NCBI RefSeq assembly: GCF_001653135.1
Contig: NZ_BDDS01000013.1
Location: 26,087 to 90,086, forward strand
DNA: 64,000 nt
Source: Pseudoalteromonas neustonica
GTDB taxonomy: Bacteria; Pseudomonadota; Gammaproteobacteria; Enterobacterales; Alteromonadaceae
Reading direction: 5' to 3'
The notes beneath the pieces are model-generated. The model was not told where the DNA came from, searched no databases, and was given only the letters and a program-made list of their open reading frames with translations. Position 1 is the stretch's first letter. The number at the start of each line of letters is the position of its first letter. The position numbers and the translations under genes were made by a program. This document shows, piece by piece, positions 35,270 to 44,375 of this stretch.

Positions 35270-37324
35270 ATGTTATATCGCTTACTGAGCATGGTAATAA
35301 TTACACCACTGGCTTTTAATTCATTTGCCACACAAAGCCCAATTGAACGCATAACAACCACCGCATCGCGCACAGAAACATTAGCTGATCCGCTGCCTGT
35401 CGTAGTAAGCACTATCAGTGAGCAACAACTAGCCCTCATTGCCCCGACCCATATTGAGCAAGTATTAAAGCAAATAGCAGGTGCGAATATTCAGCACGGC
35501 AATGGCCAAGAATATTTACCCGCGTTACGCTCTGCAGTTTTAACTGGTGCTGGTGCCTGCGCCAGCTTACTTAGTGCTGAGGATGGCATTCCTTTACGCG
35601 CTGCTGGGTTTTGTAATATCAACGAGCTATTTGAAGCGCACACCGAAATGGCAGAGCGTATTGAGGTTTTAAAAGGCCCAGGCTCTGCGCTATATGGCTC
35701 AAACGCTGTGCATGGTGTCATTAATGTCATCACCCCTGATACCACTTACGGCGATAGTTTACTGGGTATTGATACCGGTTCGTACGGCTATAAACGCCTA
35801 AAATTACGCAGCGGTAAAGACTTTGGCACACAAGGAATAGGCTTTAATGCCAGCATCACTCGCGATAGTGGTTATAGAGATGATGAAAGTGTAAATCAAG
35901 AAAAACTCAACCTTCGTTATCGCTTTGAGAGTAACGATCTGCTACTCACCTCTGGGCTTACTTACACTCATTTAGACCAGCAAACTGCTGGGTTTATTAC
36001 TGGCTTTGAAAGCTACAAAAATCAAAGCCTTGCACAAGCCAACCTCAACCCAGACGCATTTCGTAAAGCGCGTTCATTTCGTGCTTGGTCAAAAGCACAG
36101 TGGCAATCAAGTAATAATATCGTCACTATTACGCCCTATTTTCGTAATCAAAGTATGGACTTTTTAAAACATTTTTTACCCGGCACACCGCTTGAAAAAA
36201 ATGCACAAACAGGCTTTGGTATTCAGTCTTTATGGCAGCATAACTACAATAACGACATTCGTATTCACCTTGGTTTTGATACTGAATACACCGCGGCTGA
36301 TTTTTTACAAAACCAGAACGAGCCAACACAAGGATCTGCGTTCTTAGTCGCAACAGTCCCCCAAGGCAAGCATTATGATTACGATGTAAATAGCACGCTT
36401 TACGCGCCTTTTATTAGTGTTAATTGGCACGTTAAGGCGCTTACCATAAGCGCAGGCGCTCGCTTTGAACATATACGTTATGATTACGACAATAACATGC
36501 TAGCTGGCCGCACTCGTGATGATGGCACAGTATGCGAAAAAGGTGGCTGTCGTTACTCCCGTCCTGCGAGCAGCAAAAATAGCTTTAGCAATTTATCGCC
36601 TAAACTGGGGCTAAGTTATCAATTAAATAACAATCACTATATCTACGCGAACGTGTCACAAGGTTACCGCGCACCGCAAGCCGCAGAGTTATATCAATTA
36701 CAACGAGATCAAGAAATAGCTGAACTAAAATCAGAAACCGCTGATAACTTAGAGCTTGGGCTAAAAGGCCACTATCAACAGTTGCATTATGTGCTTTCAG
36801 CATATGCGATGAACAAACAACACAGTATATTTCGTGACAGTGATTTTTTTACTGTGAATGACGGCAAGTCACACCATAGGGGAGTCGAGGTCGAACTTAA
36901 TTACGCACTCAGTAAATCGATACAATTGGCTCTTGCTGCCACACATGCTAAACACAGTTACAGCTATAACCAAATTTTAAACGACATTAATATTAACGGG
37001 AATGATATAGACACCGCACCGCGTACCCTCGCTAACATGCAAATAAACTACCAGCCAACGGATACAACACAACTCGCTTTAGAATGGCATCATGTCAGCC
37101 GTTATTTTACTGATCCTGAAAATCGTCATGAATATACGGGTCATCATCTATTCAATTTGCGAAGTGCTTGGCAGCTAACACCACAACTAACTCTCGCAGC
37201 ACGCATTACTAACCTTACCAACAAAGCTTACGCAGAACGAGCTGACTACACGAGCTTTAGTGGTGAGCGTTATTTTCCAGGAAAACCTCGCAGCTTTATG
37301 CTCTCAGCTAGTTATACGTGGTAA
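35270..37324 (+). CDS. TonB-dependent outer membrane receptor
   Basis: 684 residues with a signal peptide (cleaved near SFATQ). TonB-box-like IERITTTASR, plug domain (about 35-155) ending GPGSALYGSNAVHGVINVIT, and a 22-strand-type barrel ending in an aromatic residue (MLSASYTW). Cys pairs occur in the plug (GACASLL and GFCNIN) and in an extracellular loop (TVCEKGGCRY), probably disulfides. Ligand unknown; no Fur box or riboswitch was recognised upstream. No transport genes sit beside it. Confidence 0.9.
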   Translation: MLYRLLSMVIITPLAFNSFATQSPIERITTTASRTETLADPLPVVVSTISEQQLALIAPTHIEQVLKQIAGANIQHGNGQEYLPALRSAVLTGAGACASLLSAEDGIPLRAAGFCNINELFEAHTEMAERIEVLKGPGSALYGSNAVHGVINVITPDTTYGDSLLGIDTGSYGYKRLKLRSGKDFGTQGIGFNASITRDSGYRDDESVNQEKLNLRYRFESNDLLLTSGLTYTHLDQQTAGFITGFESYKNQSLAQANLNPDAFRKARSFRAWSKAQWQSSNNIVTITPYFRNQSMDFLKHFLPGTPLEKNAQTGFGIQSLWQHNYNNDIRIHLGFDTEYTAADFLQNQNEPTQGSAFLVATVPQGKHYDYDVNSTLYAPFISVNWHVKALTISAGARFEHIRYDYDNNMLAGRTRDDGTVCEKGGCRYSRPASSKNSFSNLSPKLGLSYQLNNNHYIYANVSQGYRAPQAAELYQLQRDQEIAELKSETADNLELGLKGHYQQLHYVLSAYAMNKQHSIFRDSDFFTVNDGKSHHRGVEVELNYALSKSIQLALAATHAKHSYSYNQILNDININGNDIDTAPRTLANMQINYQPTDTTQLALEWHHVSRYFTDPENRHEYTGHHLFNLRSAWQLTPQLTLAARITNLTNKAYAERADYTSFSGERYFPGKPRSFMLSASYTW

Positions 37325-37338
37325 TAACGCCATTGATG

Positions 37339-37380
37339 CTGCTTTTAATTCCAACGACGCTCGCATATTGTTTGGGTATT
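37339..37380. repeat. Family B repeat, inverted left-end fragment
   Basis: CTTTTAATTCCAACGACGCTC and the following bases to TTTGGGTATT match the reverse complement of the first 50 bases of the copy at 30931. Only the end of the element is left, directly after the TonB receptor gene. Confidence 0.6.
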
Positions 37381-37418
37381 AAAAAGCGCTATTTTGAAAA
37401 TTCAAAATAGCGCTTTTT
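37381..37418. terminator. Bidirectional terminator
   Basis: An 18-bp perfect stem, AAAAAGCGCTATTTTGAA with its complement, across AA, with A and T runs on both sides. It separates the convergent TonB receptor and Na/Pi genes. Confidence 0.9.
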
Positions 37419-37447
37419 AATTATTATATTCGCTCAAATGATATTGA

Positions 37448-38587
37448 CTAACGTACCGCTAACATGATTAATCCTGGTACTATAAAGAAAGATCCTAATA
37501 CATAACCCAGCGCCGCAGACTTATTATTTGCACCCACTTTAGCTAATTTTTCAGCAAGCGTAATTGGAATTTCTCTTAATACGGGTGTGCCGTAAATTAA
37601 TGCCACTGCAAATACGTTAAACATGACATGCACCAAAGCAATTGTTAGCGCCACTTCAGCCATTGGACCTGTAATTGAGGTTGCAGCAAGTAATGCTGTT
37701 ATTGTTGTACCAATGTTAGCACCTAGCGTAAATGGATAAATTTGACGTGTCGTGAATACACCGCTGCCGGCCAGTGGAATCATTAAACTGGTTGTTGTTG
37801 ACGATGATTGCACCATGACTGTCACTGCCGCACCAGAGGTAATACCCGCGATAGGACCGCGACCAATAGCGCCATGTAATATGTTTTTAGCTTTACCAAC
37901 AAGTGCTTTTTTCAGTAACTTACCCAATGCTGTTACTGCAAATAAAATCAAACCGATACCAGCCAGTACCATGGCTACACCAAGCATTTTAGTGTCTAAA
38001 AAACTAAACGCATCTTTAATCAAGCCCACTGCAGGCTTTACAAGTGGCTTGATAAAGTTATAGCTCTTTAATGACAAATCAGCATCGCCAACAAATAAGT
38101 GCGATAGACTCGCCGACATCTTTTGTAATAAACCAAACATGATTTCTAACGGTAAAAATATAGCAACCGCGAGTAAGTTAAAAAAATCATGTACTGTAGA
38201 CGCTGCAAATGCACGCTGAAACTCTTCTTTAGAGCGAATATGACCAATCGATACGAGAGTGTTGGTAATCGTGGTACCAATATTTGCACCCATTACCATT
38301 GGAATTGCAATACTAAGCGGTAAACCACCTGCGACCAAACCCACAATAACCGACGTAACCGTTGAAGATGATTGCACTAATGCGGTTGCTAGTGCGCCAA
38401 GTAACAGCGCCACAAATGGGTTAGTTGCAAAAGCAAAAATTTCTTGTGCGCCCTGTGTACCGCCCGACGCTAGTTTAAAACCACCACTTACACTACCCAC
38501 TGCAACAAGTACTAAATAAACTAAAAAGGCAATGGCAGCCCAATTAAGCGTTTTCATTAATAGCGTGTTCTGGTTCGATTCACTCAT
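37448..38587 (-). CDS. Na/Pi cotransporter family protein
   Basis: 379 residues, about nine membrane helices in two inverted repeats. Each repeat has the family QSSS motif: LVQSSSTVTSVIVGLVAGG near residue 65 and VMVQSSSTTTSLMIPLAGSG near 257, with GANIGTTIT after each. Resembles the compact NptA-type sodium/phosphate symporters, lacking the PhoU-like C-terminal domain of YjbB. Phosphate as substrate is family knowledge. Confidence 0.87.
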   Translation of the reverse strand: MSESNQNTLLMKTLNWAAIAFLVYLVLVAVGSVSGGFKLASGGTQGAQEIFAFATNPFVALLLGALATALVQSSSTVTSVIVGLVAGGLPLSIAIPMVMGANIGTTITNTLVSIGHIRSKEEFQRAFAASTVHDFFNLLAVAIFLPLEIMFGLLQKMSASLSHLFVGDADLSLKSYNFIKPLVKPAVGLIKDAFSFLDTKMLGVAMVLAGIGLILFAVTALGKLLKKALVGKAKNILHGAIGRGPIAGITSGAAVTVMVQSSSTTTSLMIPLAGSGVFTTRQIYPFTLGANIGTTITALLAATSITGPMAEVALTIALVHVMFNVFAVALIYGTPVLREIPITLAEKLAKVGANNKSAALGYVLGSFFIVPGLIMLAVR

Positions 38588-38984
38588 GTTTAAATCTCGG
38601 TTTTTGTCTTACCAATTATGGCATTTTGATGACGTTTTTGTTTCACGACGCATTAGAACACTCAAATATTACAGAAATATTTCAGTCAGATTAACACGCA
38701 GATTAATCACGTTTAATAAACAATGAAAATACTGGATGAAAATTTTACATCATCAAAAAAGCAATCAAATTCAATGAATTAAAAAACACTAAAGATAAAT
38801 AGATCATACAGAGTGTTTTACATTCGTTTACAGTCAAAATAGACGCTATAACGATTATCTCAACCTCATTACAGCAATATGATTTAGCGAATCAAAATAA
38901 ATATTAAATGGCGTGAATCTACAATTTTTGTTCATTACAAAACATTATGCTTATATCCAAATCCAATACACGAAAAGCAGCACT
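38588..38984. other. Divergent intergenic region, about 400 bp
   Basis: AT-rich spacer between the Na/Pi and exported-protein genes. It must hold both promoters. Repeated TGTA-type hexamers at 38805-38832 on the minus strand are loosely like a Pho box but the spacing is irregular. Nothing else is recognised. Confidence 0.35.
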
Positions 38985-39653
38985 ATGAATCCACAATTAA
39001 AATCGCTCAGTTTGTTTGCACTATTCAGTATTAGCTTTGTTACAACAGCAAGTAATAGCGTGACCATAAATACATTAGTTAAACCTAATAGCCACCAGCT
39101 TAAAATTATAAAAAACGACCATTTACTTTATCATGCTAATACACAGTGGAGTGCATCCGATGTTGTACTTAACGTTAGCGTTGGACATCAAACTCAGCGC
39201 GGTAAAATAGTTATAAATCGCAATTCGGTCAGTGCTTTTAATGAGTTAGGTGAGCCGCTTTGGCAAGATGATAGGTTAGATAATAAAGTGTGTTTACCTG
39301 AGCTTTTTGCTGAGTTTATTCGCGCTAATTTAACCGAACTTAAAAAAGAGCAATCCATTACCTGTGTAGGTCCTGTTTTAAAAGCTAAAAAACTAGCGCC
39401 TTTCAAAGTAACTTTGTTATCACAAACCCCAGAACAACTAATTGTTAATATTGGTCCAGGGTCTTTTGGTATGTGGTTTTTTATGGATAATATTGAATTG
39501 ATTTTAAATAACGATGCTACTTATGTATTAGCTCACAAAGGCATTACACCAGCCCCCTCATCCCTATCGGGTAAAATGAGCTACTTAAATATGACAGCCT
39601 CTTCTAAAGTAAATTACCCGATAGCAAAAATTGAAAACACTATTTTATGGTAA
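38985..39653 (+). CDS. Exported protein of unknown function
   Basis: 222 residues from the ATG at 38985, which begins a clear signal peptide (MNPQLKSLSLFALFSISFVT, cut near TTAS-NS). An upstream in-frame GTG at 38913 would bury the signal peptide. The mature part is beta-rich, with two Cys (KVCLPEL and SITCVGP) that could form a disulfide and a mark PGSFGMWFFMDNI. I do not recognise the family. Single gene, convergent with the AraC gene ending at 39664. Confidence 0.65.
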   Translation: MNPQLKSLSLFALFSISFVTTASNSVTINTLVKPNSHQLKIIKNDHLLYHANTQWSASDVVLNVSVGHQTQRGKIVINRNSVSAFNELGEPLWQDDRLDNKVCLPELFAEFIRANLTELKKEQSITCVGPVLKAKKLAPFKVTLLSQTPEQLIVNIGPGSFGMWFFMDNIELILNNDATYVLAHKGITPAPSSLSGKMSYLNMTASSKVNYPIAKIENTILW

Positions 39654-39663
39654 AGGCTTAATG

Positions 39664-40623
39664 TTATTTTTGCATAGAAAGTTGGGCATACTGCTTTGGT
39701 GTCATGCCCGTCCATAACTTAAATATTCTCGAAAAATGCGCCTGATCAGCAAAACCACAAATAAAGCCAATTTCAGCTGCGCACGATGACTGTTCTAGTA
39801 AATAGTGGCTAGCGCTATTTACCCTAACTTCTTGCAATAACTTAGCAAAGCTATGGCCTTGAGCACTTAAATGTCGCTGTAACGAGCGCTGTGAGAGTGC
39901 TAAATAACGTGCCACTTTATCTAACTCAATATCTAACAGACCCAGTGCGATGATTGCCTGTTTAGTGTTATCAACAATAGCCTGAGATGATGCCTGCTTT
40001 CCCTGTGCAACATGGCTCGTAACACTCGTATTTATTGATGTACTCCAGTGAATATACCAAGGCTCATCTGAATTTAATTCAGCTTGATCACATGCTAATG
40101 CAGGATAGCTAAACATTCCTGTATTTACTGACTCGCTGCGACTTAAGTAAACAGTGTGCGCCGAGGTTTCATGCAACAATGCACATAACACACCTAAAAC
40201 AACTAAGTCTTCCTCAAGGCTAGGTTGCTCTATTGCTGTGGATTTGTGCTTTACCTGTACACAGTTTTCAAAAAATTCGAATTCAACAAAATGCTGGCTA
40301 TGAACATAACGCTCCAGCCGCTGCCACTTCTTTAAAAGCAGCAACGGGTCCTTATCATGCAGTAGCGCTTGCCCTATGGGCGAATCTACAAATTTAGTCA
40401 CCCCTGCGCCTATCTTTAATAACGCAGCAAGCCCATATTGCTCACTCACTGCATTTATAAACGCCCGCTTAGTCGCCAAGGGGATATGTGCATTGGATTG
40501 TAGTGGTGGGTGCTCATTCGCTTTTTCCAATAATATATCCAACCCAGCACATAAAATATTAAGCATGGCTTTGCTAGCAAACGCGTTTGAATTACTTTTT
40601 TCATTAATGAGCATCGCCACCAT
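39664..40623 (-). CDS. AraC family transcriptional regulator
   Basis: 319 residues. N-terminal ligand-type domain of the OruR/arabinose-binding-like class (about 10-200), C-terminal double helix-turn-helix: LALSQRSLQRHLSAQGHSF and IGFICGFADQAHFSRIFKLW with TGMTPKQYA. Last gene of a four-gene minus-strand run (unknown protein, SDR, membrane protein, regulator) with gaps of at most 28 bases, so it may regulate that operon. Confidence 0.87.
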   Translation of the reverse strand: MVAMLINEKSNSNAFASKAMLNILCAGLDILLEKANEHPPLQSNAHIPLATKRAFINAVSEQYGLAALLKIGAGVTKFVDSPIGQALLHDKDPLLLLKKWQRLERYVHSQHFVEFEFFENCVQVKHKSTAIEQPSLEEDLVVLGVLCALLHETSAHTVYLSRSESVNTGMFSYPALACDQAELNSDEPWYIHWSTSINTSVTSHVAQGKQASSQAIVDNTKQAIIALGLLDIELDKVARYLALSQRSLQRHLSAQGHSFAKLLQEVRVNSASHYLLEQSSCAAEIGFICGFADQAHFSRIFKLWTGMTPKQYAQLSMQK

Positions 40624-40651
40624 ACTTAATCGTTCCCTATTTTATATAAAC

Positions 40652-41227
40652 TTAATCGCTCTGTAATTTGGGGCTAATCAGCTTTTCTATTTTCTTTCCT
40701 ATTATAGGAAGTTTCATTAACCAATTTGGTGCTATTTTTATGACGCTTACAACACTGAAAAACCAAACCAACTTACCAATAAAAACAGTGCTTATAATGC
40801 TAGGTACACCTAAACCACTTAAAAAACTCAGTACCACCATCAATCGTGGCGGAGTGGGCAATAACGACATAGCTGCCAATGCAATAAAGCCATACTCTTT
40901 TATATAACCTTGCAATTCCACCCACCGTGAATACATTTTGCTATCTTGCGTTGGAACAATTAATTGTAAGTAACTATCTAAAACCGTTACTAAAAACAGT
41001 AAAATGCACGCCCCAACTGCAGCAGCACTGGCAAACGCCAGTGCTGTCAACGCCGCCTTTTTAGGTTGTAGCCATGCCAGTAATATAACGGATGTTTGCG
41101 TCGGTAATGCAGGTATAAAAAAATCACCTACGGAGACAAATGCCAATGTAGGGATCGCATTAGGCTTAGCACCATTTTTACCTATCCATGCTATAACTCG
41201 TCTTGAAACGGACTGCTGCTTTTTCAT
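40652..41227 (-). CDS. Inner membrane protein, VTT/SNARE-associated-like
   Basis: 191 residues with about five hydrophobic segments. YGFIALAAMSLLPTPPRLMVVLSFLSGLG resembles the VTT/DedA-YqaA turn in which a proline-rich re-entrant loop precedes a helix; the match is partial. Basic N- and C-termini. It starts 11 bases after the SDR stop and precedes the AraC gene by 28 bases. DedA-type proteins are lipid or undecaprenyl-phosphate flippases; that role is only a guess here. Confidence 0.5.
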   Translation of the reverse strand: MKKQQSVSRRVIAWIGKNGAKPNAIPTLAFVSVGDFFIPALPTQTSVILLAWLQPKKAALTALAFASAAAVGACILLFLVTVLDSYLQLIVPTQDSKMYSRWVELQGYIKEYGFIALAAMSLLPTPPRLMVVLSFLSGLGVPSIISTVFIGKLVWFFSVVSVIKIAPNWLMKLPIIGKKIEKLISPKLQSD

Positions 41228-41238
41228 GTTCGTCCCTT

Positions 41239-41961
41239 TTATAGCTTAATCATAACGTTTTCGATCAAATTAGGAAATAAAGCCCGTACTTTCATTAATA
41301 TACGCACCTTACCAACATGAATCTCTTTTTGGCCCTTTGCTGCACCTTTTATGATTTCGCGCGCTGCTTGTGCAGGACTTATTTTTCCTCGGCCATAGCC
41401 ATTTGTCATGTCAGTTTCAACCATAGGCAATATTGCTTCACACACGGTTATACCGCTTTTATGGCGTGTAACCTGACCATTAAATGATTTACAAAACGCT
41501 CGAATACCGGCTTTGTTCGCACAATATATTGGCGAACTTTGCTTAGGCGATACAGCCAAGCCAGTTGTAATAAATACCCACGTACCCGCCACTTTCTGCA
41601 CGTTTGAAAATAATAAACGAGTTAATAAAATGGGCGCGGTAAAATTAATCATGGTTTCGTTTTCAATACTAATAAGTTCGTTATTAGCCGTAAATAAATC
41701 TCTTTTTTGCTGCACTGCGGCATTATGGATCACAACATCAAACGACCTATTAATAATAGAAGACGCTAAGTTTTCTATGCTTTTAACACTCATTAGATTA
41801 CATACTAGCCACTGCACATCAGGAAGTTCTAGGTTACTTTTAGCCACACTGTTTTCATTACTACCCGTTGCATAAACGCTGTAACCCGCCGCTAAATACT
41901 GCTTAACTAAAGCTCGACCAATGCCTCTCGTTCCGCCGGTGATCAACACGGTTTTATTCAT
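41239..41961 (-). CDS. Short-chain dehydrogenase/reductase (SDR)
   Basis: 240 residues from the ATG at 41961, with AAGGAG 9 bases upstream; the longer in-frame start at 42003 would overlap the previous gene by 50 bases. Rossmann motif ITGGTRGIGRAL, NAA (HNAAVQ), catalytic Y-C-A-N-K (SPIYCANKAG). It overlaps the end of the upstream gene by 8 bases, so translation is coupled. Substrate unknown; resembles DltE-type SDRs in overall layout. Confidence 0.85.
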   Translation of the reverse strand: MNKTVLITGGTRGIGRALVKQYLAAGYSVYATGSNENSVAKSNLELPDVQWLVCNLMSVKSIENLASSIINRSFDVVIHNAAVQQKRDLFTANNELISIENETMINFTAPILLTRLLFSNVQKVAGTWVFITTGLAVSPKQSSPIYCANKAGIRAFCKSFNGQVTRHKSGITVCEAILPMVETDMTNGYGRGKISPAQAAREIIKGAAKGQKEIHVGKVRILMKVRALFPNLIENVMIKL

Positions 41962-42679
41962 TACCGTACTCCTTAAAAATAGAAAGGTCGACGGGATTAT
42001 CAAAAATTGATCGGCCTAAATACTCCACATATTTACCGCGCAAATTACGATCCCTAGGCTCAAGCAAGCCCTCTATTTTAACAAGTGCAGGGACATCGCC
42101 TTGAAAATAATAGTTGGTTGAGCCAAATAACATACGCCAAAACCAGTTATTGGGAGTCACACTCACTACACGGTAAGATCCTTGTTTTTGCATACGAAGG
42201 CTAACCCCCGTATGTGCTTGGACTTTTAGTACAGCATAATCAAATGACACAACCTCCCCCGCTAAAAGCGGCGTCCAATGATGTGTAATTTCAAATAATA
42301 TACTCAGTAAAGTGCATGGTCGGCGTGTAAAAGTTAGTTGCTTGATGTTTTGTTGATAGTTCGTTTTTTTGCTGTTTAGCACACTGGTGCTGCTATCGTG
42401 ATTAATGTCTAAACTAGCCGATTCATCAAGGTGTGGTTGATGCATTGTAGCCTGTAGCAGTCCTGCTTCAGGGCTCCAAAGTGCTGTTTCCATGGCAATA
42501 TAAGGTGACTTTTCACATGGTAACGTATTCCCTTGCCACACTCGTTTAGCTTCAAATAAGCTATCTTTGCGCAACTGCATTGAGATCTCATATTCAAATG
42601 TAACTCGTGTACTTTGGTGTTTAAGATTAAACACCTTTGCCGTGGTAGAAAGAGCTTGGGGCTGATTTGCTAAATTCAA
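41954..42679 (-). CDS. Conserved-looking protein of unknown function
   Basis: 241 residues, soluble, no signal peptide. Distinct stretches are NNWFWRMLFGSTNYYFQG and LRGKYVEYLGRSIFD in the C-terminal third, reminiscent of the DUF4166 pattern but not enough to assign it. First gene of the four-gene run with SDR, VTT-like and AraC genes. The ending FKEYGNE overlaps the SDR start. Function not inferred. Confidence 0.6.
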   Translation of the reverse strand: MNLANQPQALSTTAKVFNLKHQSTRVTFEYEISMQLRKDSLFEAKRVWQGNTLPCEKSPYIAMETALWSPEAGLLQATMHQPHLDESASLDINHDSSTSVLNSKKTNYQQNIKQLTFTRRPCTLLSILFEITHHWTPLLAGEVVSFDYAVLKVQAHTGVSLRMQKQGSYRVVSVTPNNWFWRMLFGSTNYYFQGDVPALVKIEGLLEPRDRNLRGKYVEYLGRSIFDNPVDLSIFKEYGNE

Positions 42680-42792
42680 AATAACGTCTCACTTTATCAA
42701 TAGGTAAATACATAAAATATATGCAGTCACATTACCTGTTGAGCTAACGTTATTATTGAATATTTACGCCACATTTATCACAATTGTGAAGC

Positions 42793-42821
42793 TATACCCA
42801 AACTGAGGTGGTTTGGGTATA
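42793..42821. repeat. Family B repeat, 29-bp terminal-repeat remnant
   Basis: TATACCCAAAC followed by TGAGGTGGTTTGGGTATA: both ends of the family B terminal repeat with the interior lost. It is 28 bases beyond the stop of the anti-sigma-like gene and can form a hairpin, so it may double as a terminator. Confidence 0.6.
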
Positions 42822-42848
42822 AGTAGCCTTTAAGTTATCTGCTATTTA

Positions 42849-43424
42849 TTATTTTAAACCCATATTATTGCCAAGCAGTTCTTTATATTTAGGCGCTAAC
42901 TGTACTTTTTGTTCGGGGTATTTTTCCAATAACTCAATTAGCAATAACTTGGCCTCTTCAGGCTGGCCTTTAGCAAGAAACATATCAACCTGCTTTAACG
43001 TAACAGCAAAGTCATTCGCAGGTGCTTGCTTTTTCATGCTACGACTACGCAGTAACTCTGTTTGCACTTCAAGCTTTAGCTCATCAGCCATTGGTTCTGC
43101 GAGTAACGAGGCTGGGGCTGCACGCTCACTTCGCTTAATGACTGGCGTTGAATTAATGTTCGCGTCAGGTTCGAGAGCTGGCAAGTCATTTACAGAGGTA
43201 AATTGATCTGTATTTTGCCAATACAGCAAACTAACTAACATTAACGATGCTGCTGTTGATAGCCGCCCATACCACGTTTGATAAAAACGTTTTGATTTTA
43301 CTTTGGGCTGCACTGCATTCACTGCGTTTTGCAATATTTGTTGATCCAGCGCTGAACTTGGTTGCTCTGTTGCACCATCACGATAAAGCGAAGCAATGTT
43401 ATTACTAGTGAATTTATCAGTCAT
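42849..43424 (-). CDS. Probable anti-sigma factor
   Basis: 191 residues: a cytoplasmic N-terminus (about 1-47), one membrane helix (LSTAASLMLVSLLYW) and a periplasmic domain ending in a helical KLLLIELLEKYPEQKVQLAPKY. No zinc-binding HxxxCxxC is present. Its ATG directly follows the TAG of the ECF sigma gene, with GGGGGAA as ribosome-binding site, the usual sigma/anti-sigma arrangement. The role rests mainly on context. Confidence 0.68.
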   Translation of the reverse strand: MTDKFTSNNIASLYRDGATEQPSSALDQQILQNAVNAVQPKVKSKRFYQTWYGRLSTAASLMLVSLLYWQNTDQFTSVNDLPALEPDANINSTPVIKRSERAAPASLLAEPMADELKLEVQTELLRSRSMKKQAPANDFAVTLKQVDMFLAKGQPEEAKLLLIELLEKYPEQKVQLAPKYKELLGNNMGLK

Positions 43425-44048
43425 CTATTCCCCCATTTTATGCATGATGCACTGTTTTAGTTTGGCCAATCCATAACGTATCCTACTTTTAATATTATGA
43501 GCGGACTCCCCTACCAACTCAGCAATTTCATCTAATGTAAAACTTGCTTCATGCTTTAATAAAAAGGCCTCTTTTTGCTGGCGTGGTAATTGAGCTAAGC
43601 ATGCTTTTAAGTAATGTGCTTGTTGCGATAAATAAAGCATATCATCATGCCCGAGCTGTTCACCTGCATACTCATTCGGCGCATATTCTCTCGGATCATA
43701 CTCAAAACTACTCCCTGATTTATCATCAATATTGTGGTCATCATTCGCAGCTATTACTTTATTGTAGGTAGCACTACGGCGGTAATAATCGACAAGCTCA
43801 TTATGGGCGATCCGATACAACCAAGTCGTAAACTTTGCGCTGTCTTGATAATTTGAACGCGCTTTAATCAGTTTATTCCACACCTCTTGAAAGAGCTCTT
43901 CGGCTAGCGCTACCGATGAGCACTGACGAACAAAATAGCGATAAAGGCTGCTTTTGTGCCGTGTGTACAAAAGTGTAAATGCTTGCACATCACCTTGGCC
44001 ATATTTAAGCATTAGCGTTTCATCTGCTACGTTTTTCTCATCTTTCAT
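43425..44048 (-). CDS. ECF-type RNA polymerase sigma factor
   Basis: 207 residues. Region 2: LYRYFVRQCSSVALAEELFQEVWNKL and TWLYRIAHNELVDYYRR; region 4: LPRQQKEAFLLKHEASFTLDEIAELVG with the SAHNIKSRIRYGLAKLK recognition helix. An acidic insert (about 88-112, rich in Asp and Ser) separates the two. Translationally coupled to the anti-sigma gene. The upstream gap holds a family A repeat, so its promoter may lie in or near that element. Confidence 0.9.
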   Translation of the reverse strand: MKDEKNVADETLMLKYGQGDVQAFTLLYTRHKSSLYRYFVRQCSSVALAEELFQEVWNKLIKARSNYQDSAKFTTWLYRIAHNELVDYYRRSATYNKVIAANDDHNIDDKSGSSFEYDPREYAPNEYAGEQLGHDDMLYLSQQAHYLKACLAQLPRQQKEAFLLKHEASFTLDEIAELVGESAHNIKSRIRYGLAKLKQCIMHKMGE

Positions 44049-44093
44049 GGCGCCCCTTTATGAATGGCTGATTTTTATATATTAGCCTCTTAC

Positions 44094-44365
44094 ATTAGGG
44101 CGTGTTGACCTTTCGTGATTAATTTTGCAGCAGTATGTTTGGTATTTAGGCAAGGCAGCGCCTATGCTGTGTGGTTGTTCCCCATAAATAGGCGATAACG
44201 CAGTATAAATGCCAAACATGCGCTGCCCAAAGGGTTCTTCCTAGGGGCGATTGACTCTTTATTGCTCGGTTTTTACTTAGCCCGCTAGGTTACAAACCTC
44301 GCGCCGCGATTAAATCGCCCCTAGGTTGAACAAATTTCAATCCACAAAGGTCAACACGCCCTAAT
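44094..44365. repeat. MITE-like dispersed repeat, family A, copy 2 (intact ends)
   Basis: 272 bp with near-perfect terminal inverted repeats: ATTAGGGCGTGTTGACCTTT and AAAGGTCAACACGCCCTAAT. Aligns with 3265-3577. Internal opposed segments ATGTTTGGTATTTA and TAAATGCCAAACAT, and GGCAGCGC with GCGCTGCC, allow a long fold. No coding frame. It fills the gap between the VWA gene and the sigma factor gene. Flanking TA or TTA/TAA could be the target duplication. Confidence 0.82.
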
Positions 44366-44375
44366 ACTTTATATT

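Noticed and set aside
38805..38832. Pho-box-like repeats upstream of the Na/Pi gene
   Set aside because: TGTA-type units recur but at 10 and 12 base steps instead of 11, and only partly match the consensus; not enough to claim PhoB control.
42793..42821. Simple terminator of the anti-sigma gene
   Set aside because: It can fold, but both arms are the family B terminal repeats and there is no T-run, so it is listed as a repeat remnant that might also terminate.
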